From Immundisolibacter sp. (GTDB lineage: Bacteria > Pseudomonadota > Gammaproteobacteria > Immundisolibacterales > Immundisolibacteraceae), in contig NZ_JACIZD010000001.1 of NCBI RefSeq assembly GCF_014359565.1, positions 726,587 through 790,586 of the forward strand: a stretch of 64,000 bases of DNA. Direction: 5' to 3'. Both the position numbers and the translations under genes were made by a program. This document shows positions 38,530-47,175 of this stretch, piece by piece. The stretch's first letter is position 1; the number at the start of each line of letters is the position of its first letter. The notes below the pieces were generated by a model. That model made no database searches. It was not told where the DNA came from and was given only the letters and a program-made list of their open reading frames with translations.

Positions 38530-41043
38530 ATGGAGAAACCCTGCATCACCGGACCGTCAGCCTTTGACGACTGGCTGCGCAGCAACCCGGACCCGGTGGC
38601 GATCGCCCGCGGCGTGGCCCTGCAGGACATCCGTCTGCTGCGCTGGAACGACGCCTTCGCGACCCTGCTGGGAATGCGGGAGGATGCCGATCCGGCGCCG
38701 CGTTTCGCCGCCGCGCTGGCCCGCATGGCCCAGCTCGACGAGCAACAGGAACAGGCTTTCGTTGCGGCCAATCGGGAGGCGCTGCGGGCCGGCCGCACCA
38801 AGACCCGCTGGCAGTTTCTGGATCCGGCCGGCAAACGGATGAGCGCCGAGGTGGAGCTGACGGCCCTGCCGTCACTTGCGCCGGATGTCTACAGCGTGCA
38901 CATCCGCGATATCGGCGCCGTGATCGAAGTCCAGGCCGAACTGGCCACCAGCGAGGCGCGCTTTCGCGATTTGTTCGAGGTCGCCGAGGATGCCTTCGGT
39001 TTCATCTCGGTCGTCGATGGCGAGCCGTGCTTCATCGACTGCAACGCCTATCTGGCGCGCCTGTACGGCGCCAGCGACAAGGCGCAGGTGATCGGCGCCA
39101 CGCCGCTCGATTTCTCGCCGGCGGTGCAGCCGGATGGCAGGTCGTCGGTCGATCGCGCGCGAATGGAGTCCGAACGGGCGCTGGAAAAGGGCTTTGCCCG
39201 CTTCGACTGGTATTCACTGCGCCTGGACGGCACCCCATTCTGGCTGGATGTGGCGCTGACCATCCAGCCGTCCTGGGGCGCGGGCGTGCTGCATTTCTCC
39301 GGCCGCGATATCACTGACCGCAAACATGCCGAACAGACGCTCGCCCGGGCCGAGGAGCTGGCCAGGGTAACGCTGCAATCGATCGGCGACGGCGTCATCA
39401 CCACCGATGCCGAGGGCCGGGTGACGGCGCTGAACCCGATCGCCGAGCGCCTGACCGGCTGGCCGCAGAGCGAGGCCCTCGACCGGCCGGTCGGCGAGGT
39501 GTTTCGCCTGGTGCACGAAGACAGCCGCCGGCCGGTCGACAATCCGCTGCTGCGCTGCATCGCCGAAGATCAGGCGATCGACCTGCCGGGCACCGCCGTC
39601 CTGCTGAACCGCGACGGGGTCGAATATCACGTGGAAGATTCGGCGGCGCCCATTCATCTGCCCGACGGCACGCTGGCCGGCGCGGTGATCGTGTTTCGCG
39701 ACGTGACCGACACCCGGCGCCTGGCGGACGAGATCTCCCACCAGGCGCGGCACGACCCGCTGACCGGTCTGCCCAACCGGCGCGAGTTCGAGCACCGGCT
39801 GGGCGAACTGCTGGAGCAGGCGCGCCGGACCGATGCCGTGCATGCCCTGTGTTACGTGGATCTGGATCAGTTCAAGGTGGTCAATGACGGCTGCGGTCAC
39901 GCGGCCGGCGACCAGCTGCTGGTCGAACTGGCCACCGTGCTGCAGCACCGGATCCGCCGCGGCGACCTTCTGGCGCGCCTCGGCGGCGACGAATTCGGCT
40001 TGCTGCTGACCGACTGCCCACCGGACCAGGCGACGCAGATCGCCCATGATTTGCTGGGCGCGATCGGCGATTTCCGCTTTCGCTGGGGGGAACGCAGCTT
40101 CACCGTGGGCGCCAGCATGGGCCTGGTGCCGGTCGGCGCCAGCGCGGCATCGGCCGCGGAGCTGCTGAGCGAGGCGGACCTTGCCTGTTACACGGCCAAG
40201 GACCTGGGGCGCAACCGCATCCACCTGTTTCGGCACGGTGATGCCGATCTGGCACGCCGCCGCAGCGAAATGCAGTGGGCAACGGAACTGCGCGACGCGC
40301 TGGACGAGCAGCGCCTGCAGCTGTACGTGCAGCCGATTTGCGCGCTCGGCGAAGCCGACCGGCTGCCGTGGTACGAGGTGTTGCTGCGCCTGCGCCAGCG
40401 GGACGGGCGCATCGTGCTGCCGGGCGCCTTCCTGCCGGCTGCCGAACGCTTCGGGCTGATGCCGCTGATCGACGGCTATGTGGTATCACGCGCGATCGGC
40501 CACCTGCTGGCCTGCGGCCGGGCCGCCGGCGTGCGCCTGTCGGTGAACCTTTCCGGTCGCTCGCTGGAGGACCCGGGAGTGATCGGCATGATCGAGGGCT
40601 ACTTCGCCGATCCGGGCCATGTGTCCGGCCGGCTGTGCCTGGAACTGACCGAGACCACCGCCGTCGCCCATCTTGGCCGCACGCGCGAGTTCATCCACCG
40701 TCTGCGCGGCGCCGGCTGTCTGTTTGCGCTGGACGACTTTGGCACCGGCGTGTCGTCGTTCGCCTACCTGAAGCATCTGCCGGTGGATTACCTGAAGCTG
40801 GACGGCAGCTTCGTGCGCGACATCACCCGCGAGCCGATCGACCGCGCCATGGTGGAGGCCATCCACCGGCTGTCGACCATCATGGGCTTTCAGACCATTG
40901 CCGAGTTCGTCGAGGACGCGGCGACGCTGCAGCTGCTGCTAGGCATCGGCATCGACTACGGGCAGGGCTTTTTGCTTGGCCGGCCGGCACCGATCGAATC
41001 GATGCTGGCGGGCACCCCGCAGTCGGCAATACGCACGGCCTGA
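38530..41043 (+). CDS. PAS-PAS-PAS-GGDEF-EAL cyclic di-GMP turnover protein
   Basis: 837 residues, no signal peptide or membrane segment. Sensor part: PAS-like domains at about residues 10-130, 145-270 and 280-400, the last with SIGDGVITTDAEGRVTALNP. GGDEF domain at 405-570: DPLTGLPNRREF, VDLDQFKVVND, an RRGD inhibitory site five residues before an intact GGDEF (485-489). EAL domain at 580-830: EAL is changed to EVL (616-618) but Glu is kept, with VNLSGRSL, LELTET, LDDFGTGVSSFAYL and YGQGFLLGRP all present. It may make or break c-di-GMP; the intact key residues allow both. Convergent with a second EAL gene. Confidence 0.92.
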   Translation: MEKPCITGPSAFDDWLRSNPDPVAIARGVALQDIRLLRWNDAFATLLGMREDADPAPRFAAALARMAQLDEQQEQAFVAANREALRAGRTKTRWQFLDPAGKRMSAEVELTALPSLAPDVYSVHIRDIGAVIEVQAELATSEARFRDLFEVAEDAFGFISVVDGEPCFIDCNAYLARLYGASDKAQVIGATPLDFSPAVQPDGRSSVDRARMESERALEKGFARFDWYSLRLDGTPFWLDVALTIQPSWGAGVLHFSGRDITDRKHAEQTLARAEELARVTLQSIGDGVITTDAEGRVTALNPIAERLTGWPQSEALDRPVGEVFRLVHEDSRRPVDNPLLRCIAEDQAIDLPGTAVLLNRDGVEYHVEDSAAPIHLPDGTLAGAVIVFRDVTDTRRLADEISHQARHDPLTGLPNRREFEHRLGELLEQARRTDAVHALCYVDLDQFKVVNDGCGHAAGDQLLVELATVLQHRIRRGDLLARLGGDEFGLLLTDCPPDQATQIAHDLLGAIGDFRFRWGERSFTVGASMGLVPVGASAASAAELLSEADLACYTAKDLGRNRIHLFRHGDADLARRRSEMQWATELRDALDEQRLQLYVQPICALGEADRLPWYEVLLRLRQRDGRIVLPGAFLPAAERFGLMPLIDGYVVSRAIGHLLACGRAAGVRLSVNLSGRSLEDPGVIGMIEGYFADPGHVSGRLCLELTETTAVAHLGRTREFIHRLRGAGCLFALDDFGTGVSSFAYLKHLPVDYLKLDGSFVRDITREPIDRAMVEAIHRLSTIMGFQTIAEFVEDAATLQLLLGIGIDYGQGFLLGRPAPIESMLAGTPQSAIRTA

Positions 41044-41065
41044 CGCGGCCGCCGGCTGCGTCAGG
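41039..41065. terminator. Hairpin between convergent c-di-GMP genes
   Basis: CCTGACGC and GCGTCAGG form a perfect 8-bp stem that overlaps the stop codon of the GGDEF-EAL gene and lies just before the stop of the opposite EAL gene. No long T run, so termination strength is uncertain. Confidence 0.45.
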
Positions 41066-41071
41066 GCCGTT

Positions 41072-42343
41072 TCACGCCCGCCAGGCCACGTCGCAGCACA
41101 GCACGCCCGGCGCGCCAGCCAGCGATGCCGTCACGGCCAGCGTGACACAGGCCACGCCGAAACCCCGTTGCAGGTAGGCGCGGCTGCGCTGCACCGAATC
41201 CGGATTGGCGACGGCGCGGGCGAAAAACCCGCGCCCGGACGCATCCGCTCCCGGTTGGTCCAGCAGCATCGCAAAGCGCGGCCGGACGGCGTTGACGCCC
41301 AGCAGGTTGTCGCTGCGCTGAATGCCATCGCCATCGAGCCAGTAACAGCGCAGCAACGAGGTCTCATCGCGCATCGGGGCGGTTGCATCGGCCAGCGTGG
41401 CGCCGCCGGCCAGGCGCTGCGCGGCGGCGACCAGCTGCAGGCGCCAGACATCGGGCCAGGATGGCACCGGCGCGGCGCCGGCCGACGCCGCCGCGCGCGG
41501 CATGTCGATGGGGATGATCTGGGCACGGTCGCGCAGAACGGGCGCCGGGAAGGCGAAGTGAAAGCCCTGCGCCAGGTCGCAGCCGACTTCCAGCGCGAGC
41601 ATGGCCTCGTCGTAGGTCTCCACGCCCTCCATCAGCACCAGCGCGCCGCAGTCGTGCAGGAACTCGACCAGGCCGGGCAGCAGGCGGCGCTCCTCGTGAC
41701 GGGCCAGGGCGGCCAGCAGCAGCTCGCGGTCGAGCTTGACGATGTCGACGCCCAGCGACCACAGGCGCGTCAGGCTGGACAGACCGACCCCGTAATCGTC
41801 GATCGCCACCAGGCAGCCGATTTGCCGGTAATGGGCCACCGCATCGGCCAGTGTGTCGCCGTCCTGCACGCCGCTCTCGGCGATTTCAACCACCACCCGC
41901 GCCGGATCGAAGCCGTTCCTGTCCAGCATGTTGGCCAGGAATTCGCCATGCCGGCGGTGGCTCGCCACCACCAGCGGCGATACGTTCAGGAACAGCCAGC
42001 CATCGGCAGTGCCGGCCTGGCCCTGAAAATTGCGCAGGTGCAGCAGCCGGCACAGGGTATCCAGTTCCACCAGGCCGGCCTCGTCCAGGCCACCGCTGAA
42101 GAACCGGAACGGCGTCGCGCCCCGCCCGTCGGCATAGTCCAGACGGACCAGCCCCTCGTGGCCCACCACCCGGCCGGTGCTCAGCGTCACCACCGGCTGG
42201 AACACGCTCGACAGGCGCAGGCTGCGGAACTGGCCCTGCCAGCAACCGTCGTCGGCCTGGCTGGCCAGGGTCTCGAGATGGGAAAGCTGCGAGGCGGTAC
42301 GCGGGTTCGACATGGCGTTCGGCACGCTCCAGTGAATGGCCAC
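41072..42343 (-). CDS. EAL domain protein with C-terminal cache-like sensor domain
   Basis: 423 residues, predicted soluble. EAL domain about 40-285: FQPVV, HEGLVRL (EGL in the EAL position, Glu63 kept), LFLNVSP, VEIAES, IDDYGVGLSSLTRL, IVKLDREL, MEGVET and DLAQGFHFAFPAP; the catalytic acids are conserved, so phosphodiesterase activity is plausible. Residues 300-423 look like a single cache-type sensor fold (GVNAVRPRFAMLL, then FARAVANPDSVQRSRAYL), which is usually periplasmic, yet no membrane helix is seen. An internal ATG at 42313 is an alternative start. Confidence 0.85.
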   Translation of the reverse strand: MAIHWSVPNAMSNPRTASQLSHLETLASQADDGCWQGQFRSLRLSSVFQPVVTLSTGRVVGHEGLVRLDYADGRGATPFRFFSGGLDEAGLVELDTLCRLLHLRNFQGQAGTADGWLFLNVSPLVVASHRRHGEFLANMLDRNGFDPARVVVEIAESGVQDGDTLADAVAHYRQIGCLVAIDDYGVGLSSLTRLWSLGVDIVKLDRELLLAALARHEERRLLPGLVEFLHDCGALVLMEGVETYDEAMLALEVGCDLAQGFHFAFPAPVLRDRAQIIPIDMPRAAASAGAAPVPSWPDVWRLQLVAAAQRLAGGATLADATAPMRDETSLLRCYWLDGDGIQRSDNLLGVNAVRPRFAMLLDQPGADASGRGFFARAVANPDSVQRSRAYLQRGFGVACVTLAVTASLAGAPGVLCCDVAWRA

Positions 42344-42502
42344 AGGTCTGCCTGTCGGGCGTGACAGGTCACTACCTGGCCTTGTATCGGCCGGTCAGGC
42401 AGGCGCTGAATGCCGCCGAACGGCTTTTCTATACCCCGGCGGGGCCCGGCACAACTGCCGCCGATCGGAGAACTGTATGGCCCAGCCATGCCGTGCGATA
42501 AC

Positions 42503-42519
42503 GCGCGGCACAGCCGCGC
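42503..42519. repeat. REP-type palindrome after the ThDP-enzyme gene
   Basis: GCGCGGC, a 3-base loop and GCCGCGC form a perfect hairpin; on the - strand it is preceded by GTGGGAGC, giving the GTGGGAGCGCGGC head seen in REP elements. It lies 7 bases after the stop of the ThDP-enzyme gene and may end or protect its mRNA. Confidence 0.55.
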
Positions 42520-42525
42520 TCCCAC

Positions 42526-44250
42526 TCAGCCGCCGAACATCCCGGCCAGGAAGGCAATCTCGTCGCCGATGCGCACGTCCAGGATCGCCGGCCGGCCCTC
42601 GCGTACCGCCGCCACGGCGCGACCGACGGCGGCGCGGATCTGCGCCGGGTCCTCTACCTTCTCGCCGTGGCCGCCGAACAGCACCGCCAATTGGCCATAG
42701 TCCGGATTGGGGGCGATCGGCGAGCTGACGTGATGGCGATGGGTGACCGCCGCGCCCTGCGGGTACAGGAACTCGGTGCCCATCTGCATGGACCGGTAGT
42801 GACCGTTGTTGAAGATCACGGTCAGCATGCCAATGCCGTACTGCTGCGCGAAGCCGAGCGCCGCCAGGCCGGGGTTGTAGTTGTAGGTGCCATCGCCGAC
42901 GAAGGTCACCAGCAGCTTGTTCGGCAGCCCCACCGCGGCGCCCAGGCCCATGCCCAAGCCAAGGCCCAGGCCGCCGGAAAGGGCATTGATGAAATGCCCG
43001 GGCTTCAAGCGATCCATCACATTGATGATGGTGTGATGGCTGAGGATGGTCTCATCGATGATGACGGCGTCGTCCGGTAGGCAGGCGTTCAGTTCGTGAC
43101 ACAGAAAGCGCGCGTCGATCGGCGTCGCGCCGGCGTTCTGCAGCGCATCCTCCCGCCACTGCGCGCGCCGCGCCACGCTGCGTCCGGCCCAGGCGGCCTG
43201 CCGCTGGTCGGCGCCGGCGGTGGCGGTCGGGATCAGTTCCAGCAGAGCATCCACGGCGGCCATGGCATCGCCCTGAATCTGCAGATCGGCCGTGAAGCCG
43301 GTATACGGATCGCGTTCGCGCAGCGGGTCCTGGGCGATGTTGATCAGCTTGGCGGCCGGTGGCGTCATGGCGGTCGGCGGGTACCACGGACCGGGCGCCT
43401 CCAGCATCAGCACCGCGTCCACGTCCTTCAGGTAAGCCTGCGCATAGAAGCCGGCGTGCAGCGCGTGATCGCGCGGGAAATTCACGAAACCCGGGTGCTG
43501 GCCCTCCACCACGCCGGCACCCAGGCGCTCGGCCAGTTGCACCAGGCGCGCCGCTTCGGCCGCCGTGCGACAGGCGTTCTCGACGATGATCAGCGGGTTC
43601 TTGGCCGCCTTCAGCCAGTCGGCGGCCTGTTGCAGCGGCGCGCGATCCGGCTGCGGCGTGGCTGGGAAGGCATAGCGCGCCGGCGCCGGCAACACCGCCG
43701 GCTGGTGCAGGTATTCGAACGGCAGCGACAGGAACACCGGCCCCTGCGGCGCGCCCATCGCCAGCGCGCAGGCGCGGTGCACGGCGCCGGCCAGCACGGC
43801 CGGCGTGTTCAGGCCGAAGCTCGACTTGGTGATCGAATCCACCAACCGCGCCGGTCCGCCGGGGTCGGCCAGGAACCGCCCCCACTGCGCGCCGACCCAG
43901 GCGTCCGGCCCCTCGCCGAAGGTCACCGATTCGCCGGCCAGCACCAGCAGCGGAATCTGTTCGTGATAAGCGGCGCGGATGCCCATCGATGCGTGCAGCG
44001 TGCCCACCGTGGCATGGACCAGGCACACGCCGAGCCGGCCGGTGGCCCGCGCGTAGCCCATGGCCTGGCCGATGGCCAGGTCCTCGTGGCGGGCGTTGTA
44101 ATAGGTCGGCGCCGGCTGATTGGCGGCGGCGCGCCGGGCCAGCGCCTCCCACAGCGGCGGCCATTCGGAGCCGGGCGAGGAGAAAATCGCCTCCACGCCG
44201 TAACCGTTCAGGATGTCGAGCAGGACTTCGGCGCCGCTTTGCTGGCTCAT
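42526..44250 (-). CDS. Thiamine diphosphate-dependent enzyme (acetolactate synthase/benzoylformate decarboxylase superfamily)
   Basis: 574 residues in the three-domain ThDP fold. The Pyr domain has ARHEDLAIGQAMGYARATG with catalytic Glu56; the middle domain runs about 190-340; the PP domain has the cofactor motif GDGTYNYN...IFNN at about 452-482. ATG at 44250 has a strong GGAGGAG site; a longer frame to 44373 reaches into the divergent promoter region. The family decarboxylates 2-oxo acids or joins carbonyl compounds; it is not a housekeeping AHAS, since no ilvN follows and the context is an aromatic-ring oxygenase. Substrate unknown. Divergent from the Rieske gene, 146 bases apart. Confidence 0.88.
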   Translation of the reverse strand: MSQQSGAEVLLDILNGYGVEAIFSSPGSEWPPLWEALARRAAANQPAPTYYNARHEDLAIGQAMGYARATGRLGVCLVHATVGTLHASMGIRAAYHEQIPLLVLAGESVTFGEGPDAWVGAQWGRFLADPGGPARLVDSITKSSFGLNTPAVLAGAVHRACALAMGAPQGPVFLSLPFEYLHQPAVLPAPARYAFPATPQPDRAPLQQAADWLKAAKNPLIIVENACRTAAEAARLVQLAERLGAGVVEGQHPGFVNFPRDHALHAGFYAQAYLKDVDAVLMLEAPGPWYPPTAMTPPAAKLINIAQDPLRERDPYTGFTADLQIQGDAMAAVDALLELIPTATAGADQRQAAWAGRSVARRAQWREDALQNAGATPIDARFLCHELNACLPDDAVIIDETILSHHTIINVMDRLKPGHFINALSGGLGLGLGMGLGAAVGLPNKLLVTFVGDGTYNYNPGLAALGFAQQYGIGMLTVIFNNGHYRSMQMGTEFLYPQGAAVTHRHHVSSPIAPNPDYGQLAVLFGGHGEKVEDPAQIRAAVGRAVAAVREGRPAILDVRIGDEIAFLAGMFGG

Positions 44251-44396
44251 GGGGGTCTCCTCCGGGAGGACTGTTATGGTCGGCTTACCGAAGCGGTGCC
44301 GCACCTGACGCGAATCATAGACCGCGCAACCAACCGAACGATCAGCAAGGGCCGCATGGTATTTTTCTGCCACAGATCGCGATGGGAGAACCTGCC

Positions 44397-45689
44397 ATGA
44401 ATGCCCCGCACGCCTTGTCCGATTACGCCCACCTGGTGCAGCCCGACCGCGTGCACAGCGCCATCTACACCGATCCGGCCATTTTCGAGCAGGAAATGGC
44501 GCGCATCTTCCACCGCACCTGGCTGTGCGTCGGCCACCAGGCGGAGCTGCCCAATCCGGGCGACTTTCGCGCCACCACGCTCGGCCGCCAGCCGGTGATC
44601 ATGGTGCGCGGCGAGGACGGCCAGGTGCGGGTGTTCATGAACCGCTGCCGCCACCGCGGCATGACCGTGTGCGAGACGGAAACCGGCAACGCACGCTTTT
44701 TCACCTGCTGGTACCACGGCTGGGTGTACAGGAACACCGGCCCGCTGCAGGACGTGCCCGGCCCCGCCGGCTACGGGGCGGACTTCCACAAGGAAGACTT
44801 TGGCCTGACGCTCGTGCCGCGCCAGGCCAGCTACCGCGGCTTCGTGTTTGCCAGTCTCGCCCCGACCGGGCCGACACTGGCCGAGCACCTCGGCCCGGCC
44901 GCCAAATACCTCGACATCTACATGGACGCCTCGCCGGTCGGCGACATCGACGTCACCGCCGGCGTGCACCGCACCCGCTACCGCGGCAACTGGAAGTTCG
45001 TCGGCATGGACGGCTACCACCCGCACTACACGCACCGCTCGGTGCTCGACGCCTGGCGTCGGCGCAGCGGCGGCAACATGGCCGACACCCACCACGGCGA
45101 CCCGTTCGCCGACGACTCCGGCAACCTGACGCGCGACCTTGGCAACGGTCACGTGCTGCTGGATTTCTTCCCCGGCCGCATGGGCAACCTGGACCGCTAT
45201 CTGGCCACCCTGCGCAAGCTGCCGCAGGGCGAGGACTACATCCAGGCCATGCACAGCGCCCATGGCGAGGCGCGCGGAAACGAACTGCTGGCCTGGGCCG
45301 GCGACCCGCACGTCGGCATTTATCCGAACCTGCAACTGATCGGCGTGCAGATTCGCCTGGTGCGCCCGCTGGCGGTGGACGACACCGAAGTGCTGATGTT
45401 CCCCGGCCTGCTCAAGGGCGTGCCGGCCAGCGTCAACAGCCTGCGCCTGCGCCAGCACGAATCGTTCTACGGTCCGGCCGGCGCCGGCTCGCCGGACGAT
45501 GCCGAACTGTTCGAGCGCAACCAGGAAGGACTGCAGGCCAGCGTCGATCCGTGGCTGTATCTGGGCCGCGGCCTGAACCGCGAGCGCGTGGAGCCGGACG
45601 GCACGCGAGTCGGCCTGGTCGGCGACGAAACCACCCAGCGCGGCCAGCTGCGCGGCTGGCTCGAGCTGATGTCGGAGGCCTTGGCATGA
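44397..45689 (+). CDS. Rieske non-heme iron oxygenase, alpha (catalytic) subunit
   Basis: 430 residues. The Rieske [2Fe-2S] site is CRHRG (Cys84, His86) and CWYHGW (Cys104, His107). The mononuclear-iron site is GNWKFVGMDGYHPHYTH with bridging Asp205, His208 and His213. Such proteins dihydroxylate or demethylate aromatic rings when paired with a beta subunit and an electron-transfer chain. Start ATG at 44397 has GGGAG 9 bases upstream. It overlaps the beta gene by four bases (ATGA). No ferredoxin or reductase gene is nearby, so electrons must come from a chain encoded elsewhere. Substrate unknown; the overall type is the aromatic ring-hydroxylating family. Confidence 0.93.
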   Translation: MNAPHALSDYAHLVQPDRVHSAIYTDPAIFEQEMARIFHRTWLCVGHQAELPNPGDFRATTLGRQPVIMVRGEDGQVRVFMNRCRHRGMTVCETETGNARFFTCWYHGWVYRNTGPLQDVPGPAGYGADFHKEDFGLTLVPRQASYRGFVFASLAPTGPTLAEHLGPAAKYLDIYMDASPVGDIDVTAGVHRTRYRGNWKFVGMDGYHPHYTHRSVLDAWRRRSGGNMADTHHGDPFADDSGNLTRDLGNGHVLLDFFPGRMGNLDRYLATLRKLPQGEDYIQAMHSAHGEARGNELLAWAGDPHVGIYPNLQLIGVQIRLVRPLAVDDTEVLMFPGLLKGVPASVNSLRLRQHESFYGPAGAGSPDDAELFERNQEGLQASVDPWLYLGRGLNRERVEPDGTRVGLVGDETTQRGQLRGWLELMSEALA

Positions 45690-46162
45690 CCATCACCCGC
45701 GAGGCGGTGGAAGCCTTCCTGTTCCACGAAGCCGACCTGCTCGACGACATGGATGCCGAGGCGTGGCTGGCCCTGTGGGCGCCCGAGTGCTGCTACTGGG
45801 TGCCCTGCAACGGCCGCGACGACAGCACCGATCCGCAGCGGCAGGTGTCCATCATCTACGACGACCGGGCACGCCTCGAAGACCGCATCTACCGCCTCAT
45901 GAGCAGCGCCGCGCACAGCCAGCGGCCGCGCTCGCGCATGCGCCGGGTGGTCGGCAACATCCGCTACGAAGTGCGCGAGGGCGAAGTCCACACGCGCTCG
46001 AACTTCCTGCTGGCCGAACTGCGCCGCGGACGGCAAGAGATATGGTCAGGCGTCAGCCAGCACCGCCTGCTACCGGCCAGCGACGGTTTTCAGATCAGGG
46101 CCAAAACCGTACTGCTGACGCAAAGCGACGAGGCCATCGACAATCTCACCTTCCTGCTGTGA
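45686..46162 (+). CDS. Aromatic ring-hydroxylating oxygenase, beta (small) subunit
   Basis: 158 residues of the SnoaL-like cone fold that forms the structural trimer under the alpha subunits. Visible marks are AFLFHEADLLDDMDAEAWLA near the start, then the central YDDRARLEDRIYRL and the Arg-rich SRMRRVVGNI. The ATG overlaps the alpha stop (ATGA), so subunits are made in step. No catalytic residues are expected. The hydrolase gene follows after 22 bases. Confidence 0.92.
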   Translation: MTITREAVEAFLFHEADLLDDMDAEAWLALWAPECCYWVPCNGRDDSTDPQRQVSIIYDDRARLEDRIYRLMSSAAHSQRPRSRMRRVVGNIRYEVREGEVHTRSNFLLAELRRGRQEIWSGVSQHRLLPASDGFQIRAKTVLLTQSDEAIDNLTFLL

Positions 46163-46184
46163 CCCCACCCCGCAGAGACTTCCC

Positions 46185-47162
46185 ATGAGCAACGACGTAT
46201 CCACAGTCCTGGCCGCCCCCTTGTCCGGGAAGGTTCACCCGCAGGTGGCCGCCCACCTGGCGCAGATGGCGGCCATGAACCCGCCGCCCATCGAGGCGCT
46301 AACCGCCGAGCAGGTGCGCTTGGGCTTTGGCCTGCAGATGAAGATGACCGCCGGCCCGGCCACGCCGCTGCCGGTGGTGCGTGAGCTCACCCTGCCCGGG
46401 CCGGACGGGGCCATCAAGGCGCGGCTTTACCGGCCGACCGCCGACGGCGTGCTGCCGGGGTTGGTGTTCTTCCACGGCGGCGGCTGGGTGATCGGCGATC
46501 TGGACAGCCACGACGACCTGTGCCGGGATCTGGCCGCGCAGGCCGGCTGCGCCGTGCTGGCCGTGGATTACCGCCTGGCGCCGGAGCACCGTTTTCCGGC
46601 CGCGGCCGAGGACGCCATCGCGGCCGCCGACTGGGCCGCCGCCAATGCCACGCAGATGGGCATCGATCCGGCACGCCTGGCCGTCGGCGGCGACAGCGCG
46701 GGCGGCAACCTGGCCGCCGTGGCGGCACTTGCCGCGCGCGATGCCGGCCGGCCACTGGCCGCGCAGCTTCTGATCTATCCGGTCACCGACATGTCGCGCT
46801 TCGAAGGCGAGTCATACGCCGCCTGCGGTGAAGGCTATGGCCTGACCGCGGGCGCCATGGTCTGGTTTCGCGATCACTACCTGACCGACGCGAAAGCCGG
46901 CCGCGACTGGCGCGTATCACCCCTGCTGGCGAGCGATCTTGGCCGCCTGCCGCCGGCGCTGGTGGTGACGGCCGAATTCGACGTGCTGCGTAGCGAGGGC
47001 GAGGCCTACGCCAAGCGCCTGGCCGAAGCCGGCGTGCCGACAAAGCTCGCCCGCTACGACGGCATGATCCATGGTTTCGCGTCCATGGCCGGCGTGCTCG
47101 ACGTCGGGCGGCAGGCGCGCGGCGACATGGCGCAGTGGCTCAGGGCGACGCTGGGCTGCTGA
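46185..47162 (+). CDS. HSL-family alpha/beta hydrolase (esterase/lipase)
   Basis: 325 residues. Oxyanion-hole motif HGGG (97-100), nucleophile elbow GDSAGGN (Ser171), acid Asp266 in AEFDVLRSEG and His296 in IHGFAS: a complete hormone-sensitive-lipase type triad. Cytosolic. By position it could hydrolyse an ester or lactone made by the oxygenase pathway, but family members are generalist esterases. Convergent with lspA; 13 bases separate the stops. Confidence 0.9.
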   Translation: MSNDVSTVLAAPLSGKVHPQVAAHLAQMAAMNPPPIEALTAEQVRLGFGLQMKMTAGPATPLPVVRELTLPGPDGAIKARLYRPTADGVLPGLVFFHGGGWVIGDLDSHDDLCRDLAAQAGCAVLAVDYRLAPEHRFPAAAEDAIAAADWAAANATQMGIDPARLAVGGDSAGGNLAAVAALAARDAGRPLAAQLLIYPVTDMSRFEGESYAACGEGYGLTAGAMVWFRDHYLTDAKAGRDWRVSPLLASDLGRLPPALVVTAEFDVLRSEGEAYAKRLAEAGVPTKLARYDGMIHGFASMAGVLDVGRQARGDMAQWLRATLGC

Positions 47163-47175
47163 GGGGGGCGGGCGG

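Noticed and set aside
42526..44250. Acetolactate synthase large subunit (ilvB/ilvI)
   Set aside because: No small regulatory subunit or branched-chain gene is nearby, and the enzyme is divergent from an aromatic oxygenase. The specific family could not be fixed.
44251..44396. Defined promoters between the ThDP and Rieske genes
   Set aside because: A TATGAT-like box exists on the - strand, but no -35 at a proper distance was found on either strand, so no promoter is claimed.
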